The notes beneath the pieces are model-generated. The model did no database searches. It saw only the letters and a program-made list of their open reading frames with translations, and had not been told where the DNA came from. A stretch of DNA of 64,000 nucleotides, taken from positions 11,541-75,540 of the forward strand of contig CABIVQ010000007.1 of assembly GCA_902362365.1 (NCBI GenBank). The letters run 5' to 3'. The position numbers were made by a program, and so were the translations under genes. Positions 53,951 through 63,032 of the stretch are shown here, one piece after another (positions within the stretch are counted from its first letter, which is position 1; each line of letters starts with the position of its first letter). This DNA comes from Clostridiaceae bacterium (GTDB taxonomy: Bacteria > Bacillota > Clostridia > Peptostreptococcales > Peptostreptococcaceae).

Positions 53951-53962
53951 ATGGGGGTAAAT

Positions 53963-54352
53963 ATGGGAATGTTAAAAAATTTCTTTAATAAATCAATAAA
54001 TGAAAATACATATCCATTTGGAACAAAGGAATGTGGGAAATTTCTAAAAGAAGTATATAAGGAATCTATAGATGAAACACTTATTTTAAAAGATGATATT
54101 TATGCAACTTTAGAGCAATATGATGAAATTGTTGATAACATATCAAGGTTAGAATTTAAGAAAACATATATAGAACATTTTTTACAAAATGAAATGAAAG
54201 AATATGAGACTGCATTTTGTAAGGAAAGAAAAATTACTTGGAAAACAATTAATAAGAATAGTTTAGATTCAAAGAAATTAAAATTAGATAATCCAGATTT
54301 GGCTAATAAGTATTTAAAAACTAATAAAGTTAGAGTTTTTAAAGTTTTTTAA
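53963..54352 (+). CDS. Small protein related to the C-terminus of phage YqaJ-type exonuclease
   Basis: A 129-residue protein. Residues 45-129 hold a coiled helix (YATLEQYDEIVDNISRLEFK) and then ITWKTINKNSLDSKKLKLDN and KYLKTNKVRVFKVF, which closely recalls the C-terminal end of YqaJ/RecE-like phage recombinases. The nuclease domain itself is missing. The N-terminus (NTYPFGTKECGKFLKEVYKE) does not look like the nuclease. GGGGG precedes the ATG at 53963, which is chosen over 53951. It follows the LexA-like gene directly. Confidence 0.55.
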   Translation: MGMLKNFFNKSINENTYPFGTKECGKFLKEVYKESIDETLILKDDIYATLEQYDEIVDNISRLEFKKTYIEHFLQNEMKEYETAFCKERKITWKTINKNSLDSKKLKLDNPDLANKYLKTNKVRVFKVF

Positions 54353-54354
54353 TC

Positions 54355-54387
54355 GGACAAGTAGATAGGGCGAATACCTACCTGTCC
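54355..54387 (+). terminator. Hairpin after the exonuclease-tail gene
   Basis: GGACAAGTAG (54355-54364) pairs with CTACCTGTCC (54378-54387) with one mismatch. There is no T-run, so termination would be weak. Confidence 0.4.
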
Positions 54388-54571
54388 ATGGCAATAAAAA
54401 ACTTATTTGGGTACAAGATTAATATTTTATCTGCCATTTAGAATATTATAACATAAATTGGAAAATGATGTTATAAAGAACGTATTATGCAAGGATTTAA
54501 ATAGAAAATTTTTGATAAATACAATAGATTACTTAGATAATTAAGTCTAATAGTAAGAAAGGGGAGTTATT

Positions 54572-54838
54572 ATGAGAGATAGTATGTTAGAAGAAGTAAC
54601 TATAAAGGATATACCAGAAAGTTTCAGAGATATAGCTGAAGTTATAGGAATAGATGCATATAAAAAATTAGTTAGATATGTAGGGGGAAGTACGGTATAT
54701 GTACCTGTAGAAGGATGTTTAACTAGAGAAGTTAGAAATAGAGTTCTTAAGGAATCTTTTAATGGAGATTATAAGAGTGTTGCTAGAAAGTATAACATTA
54801 GTGAAGCACATGTCAGAAGAATAATTAATCAACAATAA
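54572..54838 (+). CDS. Mor/C-type transcription activator
   Basis: An 88-residue protein of the Mor (phage Mu middle operon regulator) family: IPESFRDIAEVIGIDAYKKL, VRYVGGSTVYVP and the helix-turn-helix YKSVARKYNISEAHVRRI. GGGGAG precedes the ATG. In phages such proteins switch on middle or late genes; here no phage gene block follows, so it may be domesticated or a leftover. Confidence 0.85.
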   Translation: MRDSMLEEVTIKDIPESFRDIAEVIGIDAYKKLVRYVGGSTVYVPVEGCLTREVRNRVLKESFNGDYKSVARKYNISEAHVRRIINQQ

Positions 54839-54868
54839 TTTAACTTATATAGCGAGGTAATACTTAAA

Positions 54869-54900
54869 ATGATGGATGGAATTAATATTTCATCCATTAT
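54869..54900 (+). terminator. Terminator of the Mor-like gene
   Basis: ATGGATG pairs with CATCCAT around a 12-base loop, and ATTTTTTT follows. Confidence 0.8.
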
Positions 54901-55005
54901 TTTTTTATTTGTAACCTGTGTTACAGCAAGTTAAATGTAATTATTTTATACTGTGGATACAGCAACACAAGAGATAAAATCAACTTAAAAATAGGAGGAA
55001 TTAAA

Positions 55006-55641
55006 ATGAGTTTATTTTTAGGAAAGATACATTATTGGTTATTTAATAAAATTTTATGGTTTGAAGGATTAGAAAATGAAATAATAAATTTAGCAAATGA
55101 ACAAGGTTTAGATATAGAAAAGTTAAGTAATGAAACTAATTTAAAATATGGCGAAAAACTTCCAAACAAAAAACTAGAAGATATGATAGATACAAAAAAC
55201 ATACACGGTTGGCTACAAAGTAAAATACATTCTGCAGAAGGAAGAATGGCTATGTGGACTACTACTATATTAAATAGTGATGAACAATCTATTACAAAAA
55301 TGGAGAAAATATATAGAGAGCAAGGTATAAAAGCAGCAAAAGAAGTAAAATCTAATCAAGCAATTGAAAATGCAAAAGAAATATACAATAGCATTAATGA
55401 CTATATACTAGATGGTATGCCATGCGATAGGGTAAATGAAATTATTACATCTGAAGATAATTGTGTAGAGTACAGAAGAAGAATATGTGTCCACAAAGAT
55501 ATATGGAATAAAGAAAATGGAGATGTTAATATATTCTATAAATTAAGAAGCTTATGGATAAAAGCTTTTGTAAATGAAGTGAATAGTGATTTTGAATATA
55601 CTGAAAATAGTGATGGAATTAGTATAATCAAGAGAAAGTAA
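55006..55641 (+). CDS. Clostridial protein of unknown function
   Basis: A 211-residue, mostly helical, soluble protein (FLGKIHYWLFNKILWFEGLE at the N-terminus, GWLQSKIHSAEGRMAMWTTT in the middle, FYKLRSLWIKAFVNEVNSDF near the end). The conserved-looking Trp, His and Cys residues (GMPCDRVNEI, RRRICVHKDIW) could bind a cofactor. GGAGG precedes the ATG. It is 33 bases before a cupin gene and they share a terminator, so they probably act together. No family is assigned with confidence. Confidence 0.65.
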   Translation: MSLFLGKIHYWLFNKILWFEGLENEIINLANEQGLDIEKLSNETNLKYGEKLPNKKLEDMIDTKNIHGWLQSKIHSAEGRMAMWTTTILNSDEQSITKMEKIYREQGIKAAKEVKSNQAIENAKEIYNSINDYILDGMPCDRVNEIITSEDNCVEYRRRICVHKDIWNKENGDVNIFYKLRSLWIKAFVNEVNSDFEYTENSDGISIIKRK

Positions 55642-55674
55642 ATATAAAAATACAAATGACATGGAGGTATTACT

Positions 55675-55974
55675 ATGAACGTAATCAATATCAATAAAAT
55701 AGATACAAACAGAGAATTTTTAGTAGTTAATGAAAAGTTTAAAACATTATTTTTCAAATTTGAAGAAGGTAAAGGACTACCTAATCACTCACATAATGGA
55801 TTTGCAACAATTCAAGTTTTAGGTGGTATTGTAGATATAGAATTTGAAAATGGAGAAAAATTTGAGCTTAAAGAGGGGGATTTATTACCATTCGATGCAA
55901 GAATTACGCATAATGTCATAGCTAGAGTTAGTAGTAAAGTGTTAGTTACTATATCACAACCACTAGATAAGTAG
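55675..55974 (+). CDS. Small cupin domain protein
   Basis: A 99-residue single cupin. The metal-binding residues are visible in GLPNHSHNGFATIQVLGG (two His) and in DARITHNVIA (third His); GIVDIEFENGEKFELKEGDL forms the barrel strands. The role is unknown; by context it works with the helical protein encoded upstream. Confidence 0.88.
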   Translation: MNVININKIDTNREFLVVNEKFKTLFFKFEEGKGLPNHSHNGFATIQVLGGIVDIEFENGEKFELKEGDLLPFDARITHNVIARVSSKVLVTISQPLDK

Positions 55975-55986
55975 TAAAATAAATTA

Positions 55987-56027
55987 AGTGTAGATAAGTT
56001 TGTGAAAATACAAGATTATCTACACTT
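55987..56027. terminator. Terminator of the cupin gene pair
   Basis: AAGTGTAGATAA faces TTATCTACACTT, with the inner TTTGTGAAAATACAAG loop also seen at 29602-29645, and TTT behind. Confidence 0.85.
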
Positions 56028-56042
56028 TTTATATTAGATATA

Positions 56043-57038
56043 TTATAAAACAAAACTTTTTCTTAAAATCAACTCTGAATTTAAAAGAACAGTCTTTTTA
56101 CATTTTCTTTCCTCAATAATTTGTTCAGACAACAATGAAATAGAAGTCTTACATAACTCAGGAATATCTATATGGAAAGTACTAAGAGGCGGAGAAACAT
56201 ACTTTGCGATATCAATATTATTTATACTGATAATGCTAACCCTTTGAGGTATAGAAATATTATTCTCATTAAGTGCCTGAAGTACACCAATAGCTATTGC
56301 ATCAGATGCAACAAAGAATGCAGTTGGTAAATCTTCTTTTAAATCCTCAATAGCTTTTTTTGTTAATTCATATCCATTATCAACAGAGAATTTTGTACCT
56401 ATAAATATATTTTTATCATTAAGTAGATTTAACTTTGACATATGGTCTCTAAATGAAATCTCTCTTATATCTTTTTCGTGTGTATTTGTATCGTGATTGA
56501 AATATGTACCACCGATAAAACCAATATTAGTATGGCCACTTTCTACAAAATATTCTATTGCTTTTTGAGTTATTCTAGGTGTATTAGGTTGTATAGAATC
56601 AAATAAATCTGGATTTGGGTTTGAATCTATAAAAACACCATTTTCAGTAATTTCATGTAGCTTTTTTATTTCTTTATTAGAAAAACCACCAACAGCAATA
56701 AAACCGCTTATATCATTTGGGATGTTATTAATACCATCTTGCTGTTTAACAACAACTAACTCCATATTCTTATCATTAGCATATTTCTCAAGTTGAAGAC
56801 GCATTTCTTTGAAGTATACATCTTCTAGCTCCTCTGTATCAGTAATCCAAAATAGTAATGCAATTTTTTCTATAATAGTTTTTATATACTTTCTTTCGTA
56901 TCCTAGTGAAAGAGCTGTATTTAAAATTTTTTTCTTAGTTTTAGGTGAGACTGATAAAGAGTTATCATTATTTAATAATCTTGAAACTGTAGATGTAGAA
57001 AAACCAGATTTTTCAGCAATTTCTTTTATAGTAACCAT
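56043..57038 (-). CDS. LacI family repressor of the galactan operon
   Basis: A 331-residue LacI/GalR-type regulator. Residues 1-55 are the DNA-binding part (TIKEIAEKSGFSTSTVSRLL) and the remainder is a periplasmic-binding-protein-like sensor with GFIGGTYFNHDT and AFFVASDAIAIGVLQALNEN. It resembles GanR/EbgR. GGAGG precedes the ATG. It is divergent from the sugar ABC transporter and GH42 genes, whose promoter contains two matching palindromes. Confidence 0.9.
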   Translation of the reverse strand: MVTIKEIAEKSGFSTSTVSRLLNNDNSLSVSPKTKKKILNTALSLGYERKYIKTIIEKIALLFWITDTEELEDVYFKEMRLQLEKYANDKNMELVVVKQQDGINNIPNDISGFIAVGGFSNKEIKKLHEITENGVFIDSNPNPDLFDSIQPNTPRITQKAIEYFVESGHTNIGFIGGTYFNHDTNTHEKDIREISFRDHMSKLNLLNDKNIFIGTKFSVDNGYELTKKAIEDLKEDLPTAFFVASDAIAIGVLQALNENNISIPQRVSIISINNIDIAKYVSPPLSTFHIDIPELCKTSISLLSEQIIEERKCKKTVLLNSELILRKSFVL

Positions 57039-57116
57039 GATAACCTCCGTTAATTTTTTATTTATAACTATATTATAACTTTATTATGTATATTTAGTAA
57101 AGATATTTATAGTGAG

Positions 57117-57140
57117 TTTTAGTAAATTTATTTACTAAAA
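57117..57140. promoter_or_regulatory. LacI-type operator 1
   Basis: TTTTAGTAAAT (57117-57127) and ATTTACTAAAA (57130-57140) are perfect inverted repeats 2 bases apart, 79 bases upstream of the repressor gene start. The half-site TTTAGTAAA also occurs at 57092-57100. Confidence 0.75.
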
Positions 57141-57270
57141 TAATTGAAAATTAATAGGGTTTTATATAGAAATACCGAATTATATTATCTAAATAGCTGA
57201 AAAGTAGTAAGGATTATATAGCTATTCTAATGATTGTATATAAAATTTAGTAATTTTATAAAAAAAATTA

Positions 57271-57284
57271 GTAAATATATTTAC
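57271..57284. promoter_or_regulatory. LacI-type operator 2
   Basis: GTAAATATATTTAC is a perfect 14-base palindrome with the same AGTAAAT half-site as operator 1. It overlaps the -35 box of the galactan operon, so binding would block transcription. Confidence 0.75.
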
Positions 57285-57309
57285 AAAATATAATTACTTA
57301 ATATATACT
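57280..57309 (+). promoter_or_regulatory. Promoter of the galactan operon
   Basis: TTTACA (57280-57285) and TATACT (57304-57309) are 18 bases apart, with operator 2 over the -35 box and the cre-like site just behind the -10 box. Confidence 0.65.
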
Positions 57310-57316
57310 TATATTA

Positions 57317-57328
57317 GAAAACGATTTC
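57317..57328. promoter_or_regulatory. CcpA-type cre site
   Basis: GAAAACGATTTC fits the clostridial cre form with one change. Its place just behind the -10 box suggests that CcpA blocks the operon when preferred sugars are present. Confidence 0.6.
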
Positions 57329-57351
57329 AAATTAACTGGGGGGAATAAAAT

Positions 57352-58620
57352 ATGTTCAAAAGAATTTGTTCATTAATATTATGTGGAGCTTTAGTAGTAG
57401 GTATGACAGGATGTGGACCTACAACAGGTGATGATAACAAAACTTCATCAGGAAGTAAAAACAACTCAGAATATGACTTATTAGTTTGGGAAGACCAAAG
57501 TAAGTCTAAGGGAATAGAAGAAGCAGTTAAGAAGTTTGAAGAAGAAAAAGGTGTAAAAATAAAAGTAGTTGAAAAAACTTACGCAAATCAAATAGAAGAT
57601 TTAAGATTAGATGGACCAGCAGGTTCTGGAGCGGATGTAATAACTATACCAGGAGATCAAATAGGAACAGCAGTTACATCTGGGCTATTAAAAGAGTTAG
57701 ATGTAGATGAAAAAACAAAAGAAATATATACTGACTCAGCAATGGAGTCTCAAATAGTAGATGGAAAGGTTTATGGTCTTCCTAAGGCTGTTGAAACTCA
57801 AATACTATACTATAACAAAGATATAATATCAGAAGAAGAATTACCTAAAACTACTGATGAGTGGTTAGAGTATTCTAAGTCTGTAACAAAGGATGGAAAA
57901 TACGGATTATTAGCATTATGGGATCAAATATACTATGCTCAAGGAGTTATGAGCGGTTTTGGTGGATACATATTTGGAAAAAATGATGACGGAAGCTTTA
58001 ATGCAAAAGATTTAGGTCTTAATAATGAAGGTGCAGTAAAAGCAGGAGAATATATAGCAGAGTTTTATAATAGTGGAGTATTCCCTAAAGGAATAATAGG
58101 GGAACAAGGTATAAACACTTTAGATTCATTATTTACTGAAGGTAAAGCAGCTGCTGTAATATCAGGTCCTTGGAATATAGATCCTTATAAAGAAGCTGGA
58201 ATAAACTATGGTGTTAAAGAATTACCTATATTACCAAATGGAGAACATATGGGTTCATTAATAGGTGTAAAAAGCTACAATGTAAGTTCATATAGTAAAA
58301 ATCCAGAGTTAGCTGAAGAATTAGTTGAATTTTTAGCAAATGAAGAAAATTCAAAAGCTAGATATGAAATAACTCAAGAAGTTCCAGCAGTAAAAGCATT
58401 AGCTGAAGATGAGTCAGTAACAAGTAATGAAAGTGCAAAGGCAGTTGCAGATCAATCTCAATATGCTGATTTAACACCTGGCATAACAGAAATGAACTCT
58501 GTATGGGAGCCAATTGATTCAGCACTTCAAACAATAGCTACAGGTAAAGCAAAACCTAAGGATGCGTTAGATAATGCTGTTACTACTATTAAAAATACCA
58601 TATCAGCGATCAAAAAATAA
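57352..58620 (+). CDS. ganS: Galactooligosaccharide/maltodextrin-type ABC binding lipoprotein
   Basis: A 422-residue MalE-like lipoprotein with lipobox MTGC (C21). Family parts: YDLLVWEDQSKSKGIEEAVK, GADVITIPGDQIGTAV, PKAVETQILYYNKD and AAAVISGPWNIDPYKEAGI. GGGGGG precedes the ATG. With two permease genes and GH42 behind it the likely ligand is galactan-derived beta-galactooligosaccharide. The ATPase (MsmX-like) is not encoded here and must be shared. The gene symbol follows the B. subtilis ganSPQA order. Confidence 0.85.
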   Translation: MFKRICSLILCGALVVGMTGCGPTTGDDNKTSSGSKNNSEYDLLVWEDQSKSKGIEEAVKKFEEEKGVKIKVVEKTYANQIEDLRLDGPAGSGADVITIPGDQIGTAVTSGLLKELDVDEKTKEIYTDSAMESQIVDGKVYGLPKAVETQILYYNKDIISEEELPKTTDEWLEYSKSVTKDGKYGLLALWDQIYYAQGVMSGFGGYIFGKNDDGSFNAKDLGLNNEGAVKAGEYIAEFYNSGVFPKGIIGEQGINTLDSLFTEGKAAAVISGPWNIDPYKEAGINYGVKELPILPNGEHMGSLIGVKSYNVSSYSKNPELAEELVEFLANEENSKARYEITQEVPAVKALAEDESVTSNESAKAVADQSQYADLTPGITEMNSVWEPIDSALQTIATGKAKPKDALDNAVTTIKNTISAIKK

Positions 58621-58682
58621 TAGAGATTAATAAATTATATATTTTATTTTTACTTTTTAATAAATAAGGGGGGATATAAGAC

Positions 58683-59993
58683 ATGATAGGAGAACATACT
58701 AGCCAAGTACAATCTAAGTTCAATAATATAAAAAAATCTAAGCATGGAAAAAAAGCAATGTTATTGTCTTTAGTACCTGGACTAGGTCAGATATATAATA
58801 AGCAAATAGTAAAAGGATTAGTTTTCTTAGGCTTCTTCTTATCATTTATATTTGTATTTAAAGATTTATTTAATATGGGGTACTGGGGAATTTTTACCTT
58901 AGGTGAACAAGTACCAAGAGATAATTCAATATTCCTTTTAGCTGAAGGTTTAATTGCTATTATAGTAACAGCTTTTGGGTTATTATTTTACTATTTAAAT
59001 TTAAAGGATGCTTATGCAAATGGGAAAAGAAGAGATGATGGATTTTCAGTATATTCAGTTAGAGAACAATATCAAATACTTTTAGAAGAAGGCTATCCAT
59101 ACTTTATAACAAGTCCAGCTTTTATACTTCTAGTATTTTCTGTAATATTCCCTATATTATTTAGTTTTGCTTTAGTATTTACAAATTATGATTTATACCA
59201 CAGTCCACCAGCTAGCTTAGTTAGCTGGGTAGGGCTTGAAACATTAAAAGATATATTTACAGTAGAAATATGGAGAACAACATTCTTTGATGTATTAGGA
59301 TGGACAGTAGTTTGGACTTTAGTTGCTTCAACTATTCAAATAGCAATAGGAATATTTTTAGCAGTTGTAGTTCATCAAAAAGGAATAAGATTTAAGAAGT
59401 TTTGGAGAACTATATTAGTATTACCTTGGGCAGTTCCTGGATTTGTAACAATACTTATATTTACAGGAATGTTCAATGATACATTTGGAGCTATGAATAA
59501 TGTTATACTGCCTATGCTAGGATTAAGCGAAGTGCCTTGGTTAACAGATGCTAACTTTACAAGACTTGCTTTACTTATGGTACAAGGGTGGTTAGGATTC
59601 CCTTACATATTTATAGTAACAACGGGTGTACTTCAATCAATACCTGAAGAATTATATGAAGCAGCAACAATAGATGGAGCTACGGCTATACAAAAGTTTA
59701 AGAATATAACACTACCATTAGTTTTATATTCGATGGCTCCAATACTAATAACACAATATACATTCAACTTTAACAACTTTAATATTATATATCTATTTAA
59801 CGCAGGGGGACCAGCTGTACCAAATTCTACAGCAGGCGGAACAGATATATTAGTATCTTGGATATATAAATTAACAATGCAATCTGGTCAATATGCACTA
59901 GCAGCAGCATTAACTCTTTTACTGTCTGTATTTGTTATAGGAATAGCTATATGGCAGTTTAGAAGAACAAAATCATTTAAGGAGGTAGTATAA
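58683..59993 (+). CDS. ganP: Sugar ABC permease, MalF/GanP type
   Basis: A 436-residue membrane protein. Residues 1-140 form an N-terminal extension with three helices (GKKAMLLSLVPGLGQIYNKQ). The permease core has six helices and the cytoplasmic EAA loop EELYEAATIDGATAIQKFKNITLPL that contacts the ATPase. GGGGGG precedes the ATG. It pairs with the second permease, whose gene starts one base after its stop codon. Confidence 0.9.
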   Translation: MIGEHTSQVQSKFNNIKKSKHGKKAMLLSLVPGLGQIYNKQIVKGLVFLGFFLSFIFVFKDLFNMGYWGIFTLGEQVPRDNSIFLLAEGLIAIIVTAFGLLFYYLNLKDAYANGKRRDDGFSVYSVREQYQILLEEGYPYFITSPAFILLVFSVIFPILFSFALVFTNYDLYHSPPASLVSWVGLETLKDIFTVEIWRTTFFDVLGWTVVWTLVASTIQIAIGIFLAVVVHQKGIRFKKFWRTILVLPWAVPGFVTILIFTGMFNDTFGAMNNVILPMLGLSEVPWLTDANFTRLALLMVQGWLGFPYIFIVTTGVLQSIPEELYEAATIDGATAIQKFKNITLPLVLYSMAPILITQYTFNFNNFNIIYLFNAGGPAVPNSTAGGTDILVSWIYKLTMQSGQYALAAALTLLLSVFVIGIAIWQFRRTKSFKEVV

Positions 59994-59994
59994 G

Positions 59995-60879
59995 ATGGAT
60001 GCTTTAAGTAAAACACCAAAAACAAGTTCAAGACTTAGCTCAAAGAACAAGAGAAATTTAAATAAAGCGCTAACATATTTACTATTAATTGCAGTATGTG
60101 TAATAATTATCTACCCTCTTTTATGGACAATAGGAGCTAGTTTTAATCCAGGTAACAGTTTAGTAAGTACAAGTCTTATACCTGAAAATCCTACAACTGA
60201 GCATTATACACAGCTATTTGCAGGAGAAGGTAACTTACATTATAAACAATGGTATTTAAACTCATTAAAAATAAGTATATTTACAATGATATTCTCATTA
60301 ATATCAGTATCATTTACTGCATATGCTTTTTCTAGATTTAGATTTAAAGGTAAGAAAAATGGTTTAATGTTATTTATGCTTTTACAAATGATACCACAGT
60401 TTTCAGCACTTACAGCAATTTTCGTTTTAGGACAGATGTTAGGTTTAATTAATAGTCATTGGCTTTTAATACTTATATACGTAGGAGGTCAAATTCCTAT
60501 GAATGCCTACTTACTAAAAGGATATATGGATTCAATACCAATGGATTTAGATGAAAGTGCTAGAATAGATGGAGCTAGTAGAACAAGAATATTCTTCCAA
60601 ATAATACTACCTCTATCAAGACCAATGTTAGCAGTTGTAGCAATGAATGGATTTACAGGACCACTTGGTGATTTTGCATTATCATCAGTTATATTAAGAG
60701 AACCAGAAGCGTACACTCTTCCAATAGGTCTATATAAATTAGTTAGTGATAAAATGGGAGCTAGTTATACAACATTTGCAGCAGGGGCAATATTAATTAG
60801 TATACCTATAGTAATAGCATTCTTATCATTACAAAAACACTTTGTATCGGGATTAGCAGCAGGTGGAACAAAAGGATAA
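59995..60879 (+). CDS. ganQ: Sugar ABC permease, MalG/GanQ type
   Basis: A 294-residue permease with six helices and the EAA loop MDLDESARIDGASRTRIFFQ followed by IILPLSRPMLAVVAM. AAGGAGG lies at the end of the preceding gene. It completes the channel together with the MalF-type permease. Confidence 0.9.
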   Translation: MDALSKTPKTSSRLSSKNKRNLNKALTYLLLIAVCVIIIYPLLWTIGASFNPGNSLVSTSLIPENPTTEHYTQLFAGEGNLHYKQWYLNSLKISIFTMIFSLISVSFTAYAFSRFRFKGKKNGLMLFMLLQMIPQFSALTAIFVLGQMLGLINSHWLLILIYVGGQIPMNAYLLKGYMDSIPMDLDESARIDGASRTRIFFQIILPLSRPMLAVVAMNGFTGPLGDFALSSVILREPEAYTLPIGLYKLVSDKMGASYTTFAAGAILISIPIVIAFLSLQKHFVSGLAAGGTKG

Positions 60880-60894
60880 ACGGGGGATATAAAT

Positions 60895-62940
60895 ATGAAT
60901 TATACGTATTATAAAGAAAAAAGATTACTACATGGTGGAGACTACAATCCAGATCAATGGTTAGATTATCCAGAAATTTTAGAAGACGATATGAGATTAA
61001 TGAAATTGGCTAATGTAAATACAATGTCTGTAGGTATATTCGCATGGAGTGCTCTTGAACCAACTGAAGGTAACTATAATTTTGAATGGCTAGATAAAAT
61101 TATAGATGATGTATATAAACAAGGTGGCAGGATTATACTTGCCACTCCAAGTGGAGCAAGACCAGCATGGATGTCTAAAAAATATCCAGAAGTATTAAGA
61201 ACTAATGAAAGAAGAGAAAAAATGCATCATGGTGGAAGACATAATCACTGCTTTTCTTCACCAGTATATAGAGAAAAAACACAAGCAATGAATAGAGAAT
61301 TGGCTAAAAGATATGGTAATCATCCAGCACTTATAATGTGGCATATATCAAATGAATTTAGTGGAGATTGTCATTGTGACTTATGCCAAGAAAACTTTAG
61401 AACATGGTTAAAAAATAAATACAAAACTATAGAAAATGTAAATAAAGCATGGTGGGGACCATTCTGGAGTCATTCATATTCAGATTGGTCAGAAATAGAG
61501 TCACCTTCATCTATTGGAGAAGGTGCAGTTCATGGTTTAAACTTAGATTGGAAAAGATTCGTAACTGATCAAACTATAGATTTTTATGAAAATGAAATAA
61601 AGCCATTAAGAGAGCTAACACCAGAAATAGCAATAACTACAAACTTTATGACAGATACAAATGACTTAATACCATTCCAAAGTCTTAATTATGAGAAGTT
61701 TTCAAAGCATGTAGATATATTAAGTTGGGACTGCTATCCTGCATGGCATAATGATTGGGAAGAAACTCAAGACTTAGCAGCAAAAGTAGGATTTATAAAC
61801 GATTTATATCGCAGCTTAAAGCAACAACCATTCTTAATAATGGAATGTACTCCAAGTGGAGTTAACTGGCATAATGTAAATAAAGCAAAAAGACCTAAAA
61901 TGCATAAACTTGCATCTATGCAACTTTTAGCACATGGTTCTGATAGTGTATTATACTTCCAATGGAGAAAATCTAGAGGTTCCTCTGAAAAATTCCATGG
62001 AGCAGTAGTTGACCATGATAATTCTTCTGAGAATAGAGTATTTAAAGAAGTATCAGAGGTAGGAAGTGCACTTAATAACTTACAAGATATAAAAGGAAGT
62101 ATGAAAGAGTCAAAGGTAGCAATTATATACGATTGGGATAATGATTGGGCATTAAAAGATGCACAAGGATTTGGATTAGAATCAAAAAGATATCCTCAAA
62201 CATTACAAGAACACTATAAATACTTCTGGAATAAAAATATATCTGTAGATGTAGTAACTCCAAGTGCAGACTTATCAAAATACAAATTAGTAGTTGCACC
62301 AATGATGTATCTTATGACTGAAGAAACTATGAAGAACTTCAAATCATATGTAAGTAATGGAGGGAACTTAGTAGGTTCTTACCTTAGTGGATTAGTTAAT
62401 GAAAATGATTTAACTTATCTAGGAGGATGGCACAAAGACCTTAAAGAGATATATGGAATAAATGTTAAAGAATTAGATACTTTATATCCTAAGGATAAAA
62501 ATAGTATTGAATATAATGATAAAGAATTTGAAGTAAAAGATTACTGTAGCATTATAGATTTATTAGGAGCAGAAGCTTTAGCTGAGTATAAAGATGATTT
62601 TTATAAAGAAACTCCAGCTATAACAACAAATGCTTTAGACAATGGTAAAGCTTATTTTATAGGAGCTAGAACCAATCAAGATTTCTTAAGTGAATTCTAT
62701 GATAGTATAGTAAGTGATTTAGACCTTATAGAAACTAATGACTTTGAATCCCCACAAGGTGTTTCTATACAAATAAGGGAAAATGAAAATAACAAATACT
62801 ATTTTGTAATGAACTTCACTGAAGAAAATCAAGATGTTATAATAAACAACTTATATGAAGACTTACTTACTAATGAGAAAGTTTTAGGTAGTAGAGTACT
62901 AAAACCTTATGAAGTATTAGTATTAAGAAAGTCTAAATAA
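60895..62940 (+). CDS. ganA: Beta-galactosidase, GH42
   Basis: A 681-residue GH42 enzyme. The acid/base Glu is E154 in WHISNEFSGD and the nucleophile is E317 in FLIMECTPSG. The zinc cluster of the family is present as C119, C159, C161 and C164. No signal peptide is seen, so it works in the cytoplasm on imported galactooligosaccharides. GGGGG precedes the ATG, 15 bases after the permease gene. A terminator follows. Confidence 0.95.
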   Translation: MNYTYYKEKRLLHGGDYNPDQWLDYPEILEDDMRLMKLANVNTMSVGIFAWSALEPTEGNYNFEWLDKIIDDVYKQGGRIILATPSGARPAWMSKKYPEVLRTNERREKMHHGGRHNHCFSSPVYREKTQAMNRELAKRYGNHPALIMWHISNEFSGDCHCDLCQENFRTWLKNKYKTIENVNKAWWGPFWSHSYSDWSEIESPSSIGEGAVHGLNLDWKRFVTDQTIDFYENEIKPLRELTPEIAITTNFMTDTNDLIPFQSLNYEKFSKHVDILSWDCYPAWHNDWEETQDLAAKVGFINDLYRSLKQQPFLIMECTPSGVNWHNVNKAKRPKMHKLASMQLLAHGSDSVLYFQWRKSRGSSEKFHGAVVDHDNSSENRVFKEVSEVGSALNNLQDIKGSMKESKVAIIYDWDNDWALKDAQGFGLESKRYPQTLQEHYKYFWNKNISVDVVTPSADLSKYKLVVAPMMYLMTEETMKNFKSYVSNGGNLVGSYLSGLVNENDLTYLGGWHKDLKEIYGINVKELDTLYPKDKNSIEYNDKEFEVKDYCSIIDLLGAEALAEYKDDFYKETPAITTNALDNGKAYFIGARTNQDFLSEFYDSIVSDLDLIETNDFESPQGVSIQIRENENNKYYFVMNFTEENQDVIINNLYEDLLTNEKVLGSRVLKPYEVLVLRKSK

Positions 62941-62964
62941 AATTTGATGAATCCCTTTCTTAGA

Positions 62965-63007
62965 AGCTGTGTTTAAGTAGAAATACTTAGATACAGCTGT
63001 TTTTTTA
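62965..63007 (+). terminator. Terminator of the galactan operon
   Basis: AGCTGT, TAAGTA and their complements TACTTA, ACAGCT form a long stem around GAAA, followed by seven Ts. Confidence 0.85.
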
Positions 63008-63032
63008 TTATATAGAAATTTTGATAGCCTAA

